NCBI GenBank assembly: GCA_037013495.1
Contig: CM072801.1
Span: forward strand, 15,243,501-15,307,500
Length of the DNA: 64,000 nucleotides
Origin: Hippophae tibetana
Lineage: Eukaryota; Streptophyta; Magnoliopsida; Rosales; Elaeagnaceae
Reading direction: 5' to 3'
Made by a program: the position numbers and the translations under genes. Position 1 is the stretch's first letter. Every line of letters starts with the position of its first letter. Shown piece by piece: positions 47,562 through 56,216 of this stretch. The notes under the pieces are model-generated. The model saw only the letters and a list, made by a program, of their open reading frames with translations. It was not told the origin of the DNA and did not search any database.

Positions 47562-50500
47562 ATGACATGCAGCAATTACAAGATAGGAATAATTGTTCCT
47601 GAGTCACCAGTGACTTCAAAATCAACCCATAAACCATTACAAGATCTTAGCATTCTTAGCAAACTCGGATATGAAGTATCATCAGAGGATAGTGATTCTG
47701 AATCCATTCTAGAACCAATTCCTCACCTACAAAAATTAGCTTGGCAAGAACCTAGCCCAGTTAAGTATCCTCACACCATAGGAACCCAACCTAGTCAGCT
47801 TGGCCAATCAAAATATAATGCGTCTTCTATCTATGTTTGGAACATTGATGGAATGACTGATCATGAGATATTAAATATCTTACAGCAAATGACCATGGCG
47901 TCAAATGCTTATAAAACCCAAATTGGTACAACTGATAAAACAGTTGTTGAATTACTAATAGCTGGCTTCTCAGGCCAACTAAAAGGATGGTGGGATCACC
48001 ATCTTTCAAAACAACAACAGTCAGATATTACCAATGCAATATTGACTGACGAGTATGGTACCCCCATACTTTCCCATCAAGGAGCTCCTATACAGGATGC
48101 AGTCTCCACTCTACTTTTTACCATATCACATCATTTTATGGGGGATCCCTCCCATTTAAAAGATAAAAACGCTGATCTTCTTTCTAACATAAAGTGTAGG
48201 AAGATGAGTGATTTTCAAAATTATAAAACTACATTCATGTCTAGAGTTATGTTAAGAGATGACTCTATTCAACCATTCTGGAAGGAGAAATTCCTGGCTG
48301 GACTTTCTCCACTCTTAGGTGAGAAAACCAGAAACAAAATCCGCGAAACTTATGGGAATCATATCATCCCTTATGATCAACTGACCTACGGTCAGCTTAT
48401 CAGTTTTGCTCAAAACCAGGGTCTTCAAATTTGTCAAGATTTGAAAATCCAAAAACAAATGAAAATGGAACTTAAAATGTCCAAAAGAGAAATTGGATCA
48501 TTCTGCAAACAGTTTGATAGTAATCTCTCTATTGAAAAAACCTGTGAGGGAACTTGCAGTAAAACTAAATCAAACGCTTATAAGGAATCAAATAAAACTT
48601 ATAAAAAATTTTCAAAATCAAGAAAACCTTTCTTTGAAAAAAGAATGAATTTCTACAACAAACCTTATAAAAGAAATTTTAATAAGGAATCAAAACAACA
48701 TAAAAAACCCTTTAAAAATTTTAAAGAGTTTAAATGTTATAAATGTGGCAAGAAAGGTCACACAGCTAATTTCTGCAAGATGTCTAAAAAACTCCATGAA
48801 TTAAAACTTGAAGAAGACACCTATGCTAAAATATCTGCCCTAATGGTAGATACATCATCATCTGAGCCTGACCAATGGTCAAGCGACGAATCTAATCCCC
48901 AGGATGATGAATTTGCAACCAGCAATTCGGATTCCTCCATTAAAAATATTAATGTACTAACTAAGGATGAAGATGAACAACTTCAAGAAACAATCCTTAA
49001 GTTAAATGATCCATCAATAACCAAACTTTACGTAGAATATCTAAGTACATGTTTGGCCAAATCACAATCAATTAAAAAAAATTCTGAACTTCCAAATACC
49101 AGCACAGGCTATTACAACCTCACTGCTGTTCTGGAAAGAAAGAACAAAGCCATCACACCAGAAAGTCAAATTCAAGACTTAAAAATTGAAATCAAAACTA
49201 TTAAACTGGAACTCCACCAGCTTAAAGAAAAATTAAAAGAATACGATATTAAGTTTCAACTACTTAATAATGGAGAAAAAATATCAACTTATGTGAGTGA
49301 TTCTGATGATGATCTTACTCCCAATAATCAAGAAATCCAAAATCTGAGAAAAATTACCACCAGGAAATATAAAATCAATATAACATTAATATTCCCTGAT
49401 GAATCAAAACTAGAAACCATTGCCCTATTTGACACAGGGGCTGACCTAAATTGCATCATACCATCAATAGTTCCCAGAAGGTTTTATAAACCAACTGAAG
49501 AACGACTTAATTCAGCCAATAAATCTAAGATGAGTATTATTGGGAAAACTGAGATATCTATCCAAAAAGGATCATACCTTATCAATAGCCCATTTGTCAT
49601 AGTATCTGACATAGGCTACTCGGTCATATTGGGTACTCCATTTATGGATATCATTACCCCATATTCTGTTAAACATGACAGGATTTCTTTCAAAATTGGA
49701 AGAGAGGCCTTCAGCTTCCCTTTCATTGAAGAACCAAAAACCAGAGATCTTAATCTCATCAAAACATATTCAATCTCTACAAAAGAGATTTCTGTTCTTA
49801 TAGAACATAGAGAAAAGGACCTTCTCTATCTCAAAACCCAACTTCAGTCTCATACTGTTGAGAAAGAACTTCAAATCCCAGAGATCAAAGATAAAATCTC
49901 TAAATTACAAACATCTTTTGAGAAAGAGGTTTGCTCTGAATTACCCAGTGCATTCTGGGAAAGAAAAGAACATATGGTAGATTTACCATATGAATCATCC
50001 TTCAATGAGAAGGATATTCCTACAAAGGCAAGGCCTATTCAAATGAATGGTGACCTTGAGCAATTCTGTAGAAAAGAAATCACTGATCTCTTATCTAAGA
50101 AACTCATATCAAAATCCAGATCGCCGTGGAGCTGTGCGGCCTTCTATGTCAACAAATCTGCTGAGATTGAGAGAGGAACTCCTCGGCTAGTAATCAATTA
50201 CAAACCTTTGAACCAAGCCTTAAAATGGATTAGGTACCCTATCCCGAATAAAAAGGACTTACTTCAAAGATTGTATTCATCATCCATATTTTCGAAGTTT
50301 GATATGAAATCAGGCTTTTGGCAAATTCAAATCGAGCCTCAACATAGGTACAAAACTGCTTTCACTGTTCCATTCGGACAGTTTGAGTGGAATGTTATGC
50401 CATTTGGGCTCAAAAATGCACCTTATGAGTTTCAAAGGATTATGAATGACATATTCAACCCTTACTCAGAATTTTGTATTGTGTACATCGATGATGTACT

Positions 50501-51344
50501 TGTATTTTCAAAAGATGTCAGACAACACATCAGACATCTCAAAACTTTCTTCCATATCATCAAGAGGAATGGACTGGCTTTATCAGCCAAGAAAATGACT
50601 CTTTTTCAAACAAAGATTAGGTTTCTTGGACACAGTGTATCCAATGGAACAGTAATTCCTATCAATAGATCCTTACAGTTTACAACTAAGTTCCCTGATA
50701 GGATTATTGACAAAACCCAGCTACAACGATTTCTAGGTAGCCTAAATTACGTATTAAGTTTCTGCCCAAATATTAACAGGTTAGCAAAACCTCTACATAA
50801 TAGGCTTAAGAAAACTCCTGAGCCTTGGACAGAAGAACATACCAAAATTGTGCAAAAAATTAAAGCACAGGTTCAAGACATTCCCTGTTTACATCTTGCG
50901 GATCCTACACTCCCCAAGATAGTAGAAACCGATGCCAGTGAACTTGGCTATGGTGGGATTTTAAAACAAGTCCAAGATAATAATGAACAAATTGTTCAGT
51001 TTGTCTCTGGCCATTGGAATGATTGTCAAAAGAATTATTCCACTGTTAAAAAAGAAGTACTATCCATAGTACTTTGTATTTCTAAGTTTCAATCAGATTT
51101 ATTAAATCAAAATTTTTTACTAAGGATTGATTGCAAATCTGCAAAAGAAATTTTATTAAAAGATGTTAAAAATATTGCATCAAAACAAATTTTTGCTAGA
51201 TGGCAGGCACTATTAAGTATTTTTGATTTTGATATAGAATTTATCAAAGAAGAAGAGAATTCATTACCTGATTTTCTAACCAGAGAATTTCTTCAAAACA
51301 GGTACAACAATGAGCAAGAAAAAGAAAGGAAAGGAGAAGAGTGA
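47562..51344 (+). CDS. EPRV polyprotein: capsid, protease, RT, RNase H
   Basis: Open from 47460 (1294 codons). ATG 47562 is a better start than ATG 47460 because the first ~34 codons come from simple-sequence flank (including a GA run). Using 47460 numbering: capsid-like region to ~residue 420, CCHC knuckle C-Y-K-C-G-K-K-G-H-T-A-N-F-C near 425 (genome ~48735), a coiled-coil stretch ~570-620, retroviral-type protease L-F-D-T-G-A-D near 656, RT with catalytic Y-I-D-D-V-L near 1009, and RNase H beginning T-D-A-S near 1156 and ending about 1280. All key residues are present and there is no stop or frameshift, unusual for an integrated copy. It overlaps the next ORF by 35 bases in another frame. 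Replicative capacity of the locus is not implied: the movement ORF is broken and ends are permuted. Confidence 0.88.
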   Translation: MTCSNYKIGIIVPESPVTSKSTHKPLQDLSILSKLGYEVSSEDSDSESILEPIPHLQKLAWQEPSPVKYPHTIGTQPSQLGQSKYNASSIYVWNIDGMTDHEILNILQQMTMASNAYKTQIGTTDKTVVELLIAGFSGQLKGWWDHHLSKQQQSDITNAILTDEYGTPILSHQGAPIQDAVSTLLFTISHHFMGDPSHLKDKNADLLSNIKCRKMSDFQNYKTTFMSRVMLRDDSIQPFWKEKFLAGLSPLLGEKTRNKIRETYGNHIIPYDQLTYGQLISFAQNQGLQICQDLKIQKQMKMELKMSKREIGSFCKQFDSNLSIEKTCEGTCSKTKSNAYKESNKTYKKFSKSRKPFFEKRMNFYNKPYKRNFNKESKQHKKPFKNFKEFKCYKCGKKGHTANFCKMSKKLHELKLEEDTYAKISALMVDTSSSEPDQWSSDESNPQDDEFATSNSDSSIKNINVLTKDEDEQLQETILKLNDPSITKLYVEYLSTCLAKSQSIKKNSELPNTSTGYYNLTAVLERKNKAITPESQIQDLKIEIKTIKLELHQLKEKLKEYDIKFQLLNNGEKISTYVSDSDDDLTPNNQEIQNLRKITTRKYKINITLIFPDESKLETIALFDTGADLNCIIPSIVPRRFYKPTEERLNSANKSKMSIIGKTEISIQKGSYLINSPFVIVSDIGYSVILGTPFMDIITPYSVKHDRISFKIGREAFSFPFIEEPKTRDLNLIKTYSISTKEISVLIEHREKDLLYLKTQLQSHTVEKELQIPEIKDKISKLQTSFEKEVCSELPSAFWERKEHMVDLPYESSFNEKDIPTKARPIQMNGDLEQFCRKEITDLLSKKLISKSRSPWSCAAFYVNKSAEIERGTPRLVINYKPLNQALKWIRYPIPNKKDLLQRLYSSSIFSKFDMKSGFWQIQIEPQHRYKTAFTVPFGQFEWNVMPFGLKNAPYEFQRIMNDIFNPYSEFCIVYIDDVLVFSKDVRQHIRHLKTFFHIIKRNGLALSAKKMTLFQTKIRFLGHSVSNGTVIPINRSLQFTTKFPDRIIDKTQLQRFLGSLNYVLSFCPNINRLAKPLHNRLKKTPEPWTEEHTKIVQKIKAQVQDIPCLHLADPTLPKIVETDASELGYGGILKQVQDNNEQIVQFVSGHWNDCQKNYSTVKKEVLSIVLCISKFQSDLLNQNFLLRIDCKSAKEILLKDVKNIASKQIFARWQALLSIFDFDIEFIKEEENSLPDFLTREFLQNRYNNEQEKERKGEE

Positions 51345-52779
51345 ACCTCCAAACCTAACTATTACCAGCCTCTCTTCGGCTAAACCTATCATGACTTGGT
51401 CTCAAGTTACTCATAATCAATCATCATCCTCCAAACAAACTTTGGAACAACCATCACCTCAACTCACTCCTGAGGATTTAGATTTAAATAATCGCATCCA
51501 TGAATGGTTGCAAAATATGGATTCTGAAAAAATCAGAACTGCATTTCGTTGTATCCCAGAGATTGGGGGACCAACTGTTTCATCAAATTTGGAAATTATG
51601 CCTTCCAAACCAAAAAAATTTTCCCAAAAAATAACTGGAACAATTTCCATTCCAGAAAGAGGAGTTACATCCTCCACTTATTTTCCTCCCAAAGGAGTAG
51701 GGGAAGCATTTCCCAAAACAAAATCATCATCTGAGTATTTTAAGAAACAGCCAACTCAGGTGGTAACAATTATTGAAAAACAATTTTTCAACCAAAACCC
51801 TTACTTGGCCGTTCAAAACTATTTTGGTAAAGGGATTTTCTATCGGCCATCGTTATCTTCAAAAACTCCTCAATACTATCAAAGTATTCTGGAAATCACT
51901 GGTAGTGTGGAATTCAAACATTTCCACTATCCTAAATCAACAGAAGTGCAGTTTTCAACTGCCAAACTCCATAAAATCATATCTCCAACAGATTGGGGAA
52001 ATGAATTATATAAGCAGCTGACTTTCCCAGTCAGTGCAACACATTCCATCCCATATTGTACATCGTACAATTATTGGGATTATCACCAGGCATGGTTCAA
52101 TGCATTCCTCATCCAAAATAAAGATAACCAACATTCTTGGTTATTTTTCTTTGTTAATAAATCTATTAATCCCAACAGGTTCCCATCTTGGTTTTTACAA
52201 TGGTGGAAACTATTCGGAAACCTTTCATCAATTCTGATCTCACCTGTGAAAGAAAGTTATGAATCTTTCCAGTTTCATTACAAACCATCCACAGAGGAAG
52301 CTAGATTCCCTCCTTTGTGCATATTTTGTTCAAAATTTTACCTCCCTTGGGTATGTCAATGGGTCTTATATCCAGAAACATCGGAGGTAATAACTATCAA
52401 ACGCTCATTTCAAATCAAATGGTGGTCGTCCTTTACGATCCCAAAAACACTCTTATTACCAGCCGTTGAGAAATGGCTAACACAGAAAGGATACAAAGAT
52501 CACCTAGTGAAGGACATACAAGCTTCTTCATTATTACTAGCACAGAAGGCGCACACTAATGCCCTAATTGCTCAAGCAAAAACCCAAGAAGAACTCTTGG
52601 AAATCATCAAGCAACTATCATCTGGGCAAACATCTCAGACACCAAAAGAAGAGTTACCTGATTCGGATGAAACACAATCTCCCGATAAAACAGTGACTCC
52701 ATCACTAGCTTCAGAAGAGGATTTAATTGATTTAGAAACCTCAACTGTAGATATGAACTTTTGGGTTCCTAGAAGATAG
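51310..52779 (+). CDS. EPRV third ORF, unknown function, intact
   Basis: 489 codons, +1 frame relative to the polyprotein and starting 35 bases before its stop, an arrangement suited to leaky scanning or reinitiation. N-terminus is a lysine cluster (K-K-K-K-G-K-E-K), possibly nuclear-targeting. The centre is rich in Trp, Tyr and Phe (W-W-K-L-F, W-W-S-S-F), with C-I-F-C-S-K-F and V-C-Q-W nearby, which might bind a metal. Residues ~400-440 look like a helical Ala/Gln-rich segment and the tail is acidic. I recognise no domain. By position it corresponds to the extra ORF that some Caulimoviridae carry after RNase H (transactivator/inclusion-body protein or ORF2 of florendoviruses); which one is not decidable here. 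Confidence 0.7.
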   Translation: MSKKKKGKEKSEPPNLTITSLSSAKPIMTWSQVTHNQSSSSKQTLEQPSPQLTPEDLDLNNRIHEWLQNMDSEKIRTAFRCIPEIGGPTVSSNLEIMPSKPKKFSQKITGTISIPERGVTSSTYFPPKGVGEAFPKTKSSSEYFKKQPTQVVTIIEKQFFNQNPYLAVQNYFGKGIFYRPSLSSKTPQYYQSILEITGSVEFKHFHYPKSTEVQFSTAKLHKIISPTDWGNELYKQLTFPVSATHSIPYCTSYNYWDYHQAWFNAFLIQNKDNQHSWLFFFVNKSINPNRFPSWFLQWWKLFGNLSSILISPVKESYESFQFHYKPSTEEARFPPLCIFCSKFYLPWVCQWVLYPETSEVITIKRSFQIKWWSSFTIPKTLLLPAVEKWLTQKGYKDHLVKDIQASSLLLAQKAHTNALIAQAKTQEELLEIIKQLSSGQTSQTPKEELPDSDETQSPDKTVTPSLASEEDLIDLETSTVDMNFWVPRR

Positions 52780-52792
52780 GAGAAAACATTAC

Positions 52793-52950
52793 TGGGCCTG
52801 CGTGTCCATTACTATTTATTATTGGGCCTGCGTGTCCATTGTTTTTATCATTGGGCCTGCGTGTCCATGGCTATTTATTATTGGACCTGCGTGTCCATTA
52901 CTATTTATCATTGGGCCTGCGTGTCCATTACTATTTATCATTGGACCTTA
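52793..52950 (+). repeat. 30-bp tandem repeat in the EPRV intergenic region
   Basis: The core GGGCCTGCGTGTCCATT (GGACC variant once) starts at 52794, 52824, 52853, 52883 and 52913, with a partial sixth at 52943. Period is 30 bp (29 once). It lies between the third ORF stop and the promoter-like region. Confidence 0.95.
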
Positions 52951-53019
52951 AAATTGGCCCATCAATGTTTTCTGAGGACAACTAATTGTTAAAACAGAAA
53001 ACGACAAAACAGCAAACGG

Positions 53020-53210
53020 TGCCGACAAGGTTACTGTTTTAATACCCATACAGTGCCCGACAAAGTACTGTTCAAATACCTGTTCGGAATAATGAAGCAT
53101 CTACTATTCACAACAGTAGTCAAGATTCCAACAGTATCAAGTGGCCGACCAAGTACTGTTCAATGAATAGTAAAAGCATCCCCACAGTGCCATCACTCGG
53201 TTATTTAAGA
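53020..53210 (+). promoter_or_regulatory. EPRV promoter-like region
   Basis: Three degenerate copies of a GCCGACAAAGTACTGTT-type word (at about 53021, 53054 and 53143) precede a TATA-like TTATTTAAGA at 53201, about 320 bp before the primer site. This is where a pregenomic RNA promoter is expected in the family. It drives rightward, toward the movement ORF and the host reductase. Activity is inferred, not shown. Confidence 0.6.
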
Positions 53211-53521
53211 AGAACGAAGTCAGAAGAGAAGGGGTTCCAATTTTAGCCAAGAATTCTCTCTACTCTTGAATTCTCTCTACTCTGATTCTGTTTTGATTTA
53301 TAATCTTTAGTTTTAAATTAAGTAAGTGTGTTTAATTTTCAGTTTGTTTATTTCTTTTAAGTATTTAATTTTTAAATATTTTGTTTTTATTGTAATTTAT
53401 ATGGCCGGCTAAGCCGCCTAATCTATCAATATAATATGTGTTTATTGTTAAGCATGTATTCTTAATTTTTCAAAGTATGATTGCCTCTATAAATAACCTC
53501 CCAGATCCTAGGTAGACATTA

Positions 53522-53535
53522 TGGTATCAGAGCCA
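53522..53535 (+). other. EPRV primer-binding site (tRNA-Met)
   Basis: TGGTATCAGAGCCA, a perfect 14-base match to the complement of the plant initiator tRNA-Met 3' end; conventional position 1 of Caulimoviridae genomes. Confidence 0.92.
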
Positions 53536-54052
53536 AGGGGTTAGTTTAAACTTATCAATACATGCAGTAGTTAATATTCATTAGTATTGTTCTCTGTGTT
53601 TTCAAAACATCCATCTCTCCTTTCAGTACTAGCTTGTACTAATACATATAACTTAACTGTTCACTCTAATAGAAGAGGTAAGGTTGCTGCAGTAATGCAT
53701 AGATCCGGGTGAAGGGTTGTAAGTCCCGCTTAAGCCGTGTGAAAGGCATTCAAGGCATTAATACCTTATAAATACCGGTGGTTTAGCAAACGACCAATTC
53801 TAGTAGGTAAGTGTTATAAGTTATAAGTGTTCTTATAAGAGATAGAACAAGAACTTAAATGTTAAATATTTCATGCATTGATAGTTTAAAATAATTCCAT
53901 GACTCAAATTTCATGACATATACTCTGTATCTTGTTTGTTATTCATAGACTTGCAATTTATTGATTAAGAATCGTATTTAACATACAATACATATTATAT
54001 TGGTGATTAGTTTTATCCATATTTGTTTACAATTTTAATTTTAATTTTAAAC
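53536..54052 (+). other. EPRV leader downstream of the primer site
   Basis: Non-coding, about 500 bp before the movement ORF. Contains two splice-donor-like sites (GAGGTAAGG near 53673, TAGGTAAGT near 53805). Any splicing is speculation. Confidence 0.5.
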
Positions 54053-55017
54053 ATGTCGCATAAAAAAAATTCTGCATCATCACCTTTACTTAATAAAATT
54101 TCATCATCTTCTTCTAAGAAGTCATACATTACCAATAGTAACGAGGTTACTATTGAAAATTTTGAAAAATCAATTGATCGTTGGAAAGTTCCAAGGATCA
54201 GTAAAGATCAAATTTATCAAAAGAAGTTAAAAAATCTTTTCAAAACAGATTACATTATTAAAACTGAAGAAAGGGATCTTCAACTTTCATTACCTTTTGA
54301 ATCAATCCAACTTCTTTCAAAAGAATCATTACAAAAACATTATGATTCAAAATTCAAATATGTGCATATAGGCCTAGTCCAGATTGGATTAAGACCTTTA
54401 ACCCGACTAGGGTTAAGTTCATCAATACTAGCAGTCTTAAGGGATGCTAGATTAACAGATTTCAAGGAATCTTTATTAGGAACGGTAGAAACAGGTTTAG
54501 GTTTAGGACCTATATCTTTTAACTGTTTCCCGAACATAGTAGCATCTATGTAGATCCCCAAATATTAAAAACATTAACTCTTCAAATACAAACTCATAAT
54601 ACTAATGTGTTACCAGGAACAATTACGGTGGCCTTATTATTTAGAGTACATTATAAGATTATGACGACCAGTTGGGACATAAAAAATATTCATAACTCTA
54701 CTAAAGGAGAAACCTTATTATTACAGACAGATTTGTCTAGGTCCAACATTACAATACCTAGACCAATTAGTTGGGATAGCGTAGTATACCCAGATAGGTG
54801 GCTACTAAAAGGAATCTGCCAACCAACATCTGAAACTCATCACCAGGAAGTAGCTGAACAACACACAGAACTTTCTGAAATAATAAAATATAAAAATGGA
54901 AATATTGAAATAGGATTCAATAGATCTTCATCAATGAGATGCTCTTCGAGTGCCTCAGATTTTTCAGAAATGGATTTCCCATTCAAACAAAACCCTAGTA
55001 TGTCTATGTTTATTTAA
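54053..55017 (+). pseudogene. EPRV movement protein ORF with a frame break
   Basis: ATG 54053 follows a long A/T leader. Similarity to the Caulimoviridae movement protein is clear in the middle: V-H-I-G-L-V-Q-I-G, R-P-L-T-R-L-G-L, L-R-D-A-R and S-L-L-G-T-V-E, then F-N-C-F-P-N. These proteins modify plasmodesmata so virus can move between cells. The first frame ends at a TAG at 54551; family-like sequence resumes in another frame from about 54547 and runs to TAA 55017, so a small insertion or deletion lies between about 54535 and 54550. The total, near 320 codons, is about the expected length. The C-terminal part is Ser-rich. Confidence 0.82.
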
Positions 55018-55085
55018 ATTATTGAAATGTAAAACTTAGTGTTATAAATGACCCATAACTCTTAGAATAAAAATTATCAACTCAA
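55018..55085 (+). promoter_or_regulatory. 68-bp gap between EPRV and reductase start codon
   Basis: All that separates the movement ORF stop from the reductase ATG. Contains GTTATAAATGACCC (TATA-like, near 55040), only ~40 bases before the ATG. The native promoter appears displaced or lost. Confidence 0.5.
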
Positions 55086-56216
55086 ATGGAAGAAAACAAA
55101 CAACCACCTTCCTCAGCCGTAGCATTGGTCGTTGGTGTCACAGGTATGGCCGGTCTAAGCTTAGCTGAGGCCTTGAAAAGCCCAAATGCCTTGGGTGGTC
55201 CATGGATGGTCCATGGTGCTTCTCGACGAACAAAACCTAGTTGGTTCCCTCCCTCTATTGTTGACAACTATGTTACTTTTGACGCCACAAACTATAATGA
55301 CACACTTCAAAATCTCTCTCCTATTTCAAACCAAGTCACACATATCTTTTGGGTTGCACTCCAAATCGGTGAGATTGAAGAAGAAAATATTATTCTGAAC
55401 TCAACCATGTTATCTAATGTCCTTAATGTCCTCAAGTCTGCTTCAAGTTCCAAGCTCAACCACATATCTCTTCAAACTGGTACCCAATATTACATAGGCC
55501 CAGCACAACAGAGTCATCAAGCTCAACTCATTCCTCATGATCCTCCATTCTCTGAAGAGTTGGCCCGTTTACCATATCCAAATTTTTACTACCCACTTGA
55601 GGACATAGTGAAGTCACATGAACAAATGATTACGTGGTCGATTCATCGTCCATCTATTATAATAGGCGCATCCTCGAGGAGTTTGTATAACGCGCTGCTT
55701 ACTCTAGCTGTTTATGCAGAGATTTGTAAACACGAGGGTTTGTTATTTAGGTATCCAGGTACTCGATATACGTGGGAGCATTTTTGTGACATCTCAGATG
55801 CGCGCGTGTTGGCTGAGCAACATATATGGGCTGCAACTACGACACATGCAAAGAATAATGCTTTTAATTGTAGTAACGGTGATGTTTTTATGTGGAAGAA
55901 TATGTGGAAAGTGCTATGTGAAACTTTTGGTTTAGAATTTGTGTTTTTTGATGAAAATGAGAAATTTGACATAGTTAGTATGATGAAAGAGAAAACAAAA
56001 GTTTGGGATGAAATTGTGGAAAAGTACGGGCTTTATAAGACAAAGTTGGAGGAGATTACCTGTTTTGAGGCCCTTCAATTTGGGTTAAATTTTGAGTTTC
56101 AACATGTTTGTAGTATGAACAAGAGTAAAAAGTTTGGATTTTTTGGGCATGCTGATTCATTGAATAGCATTGCAATATGGGTGAAGAGATTAAGAGAAAT
56201 GAAGATTATACCTTGA
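55086..56216 (+). CDS. PRISE-family enone reductase (progesterone 5-beta-reductase-like)
   Basis: Single open frame of 376 codons, near the family's ~375-390. PRISE enzymes are cytosolic, NADPH-dependent short-chain reductases acting on steroid or linear enones and, in iridoid makers, on 8-oxogeranial. Seen: Rossmann motif V-V-G-V-T-G-M-A-G (residues 15-23), W-M-V-H-G-A-S-R-R-T-K-P (38-50, NADPH phosphate-binding Arg), T-G-T-Q-Y-Y-I-G-P (130-138), N-F-Y-Y-P-L-E-D (165-172), H-R-P-S-I-I-I-G, the C-K-H-E-G and A-F-N-C-S-N-G-D-V-F motifs, and the usual C-terminal A-D-S-L-N-S-I. Tyr167 matches the catalytic Tyr, but the position of the catalytic Lys (Lys147 in Digitalis numbering) is Gln133, so activity may be altered or lost. 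No intron needed; no lesion. The gene starts 68 bp after the EPRV. Confidence 0.9.
   Translation: MEENKQPPSSAVALVVGVTGMAGLSLAEALKSPNALGGPWMVHGASRRTKPSWFPPSIVDNYVTFDATNYNDTLQNLSPISNQVTHIFWVALQIGEIEEENIILNSTMLSNVLNVLKSASSSKLNHISLQTGTQYYIGPAQQSHQAQLIPHDPPFSEELARLPYPNFYYPLEDIVKSHEQMITWSIHRPSIIIGASSRSLYNALLTLAVYAEICKHEGLLFRYPGTRYTWEHFCDISDARVLAEQHIWAATTTHAKNNAFNCSNGDVFMWKNMWKVLCETFGLEFVFFDENEKFDIVSMMKEKTKVWDEIVEKYGLYKTKLEEITCFEALQFGLNFEFQHVCSMNKSKKFGFFGHADSLNSIAIWVKRLREMKIIP

Larger units (their letters stand above)
47550..55020 (+). mobile_element. Endogenous pararetrovirus (Caulimoviridae), one permuted unit
   Basis: Contiguous order: capsid/protease/RT/RNase H ORF, overlapping ORF of unknown function, repeat-rich intergenic region with promoter-like sequence, tRNA-Met primer site, movement protein ORF. 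In the circular viral genome the movement protein precedes the capsid, so the integrated molecule was opened between those two genes and spans about 7.5 kb, close to a full unit for the family. No LTRs, target duplications or integrase were seen, as expected for passive integration. Two long ORFs are uninterrupted; the movement ORF has a frame break. The genus is uncertain; an ORF of unknown function after RNase H is known in florendoviruses, but there the movement and capsid domains share one ORF. Boundaries are inferred. Confidence 0.85.

Noticed and set aside
52793..52950. Regular 30-bp repeats as a CRISPR array
   Set aside because: Units are directly contiguous tandem copies without unique spacers, and the context is a plant EPRV.
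16790..56216. The four host genes as a functional or biosynthetic cluster
   Set aside because: DUF1218, TRM, DUF7731 and PRISE proteins have no known common pathway, and they are spread over 40 kb with mixed orientation.
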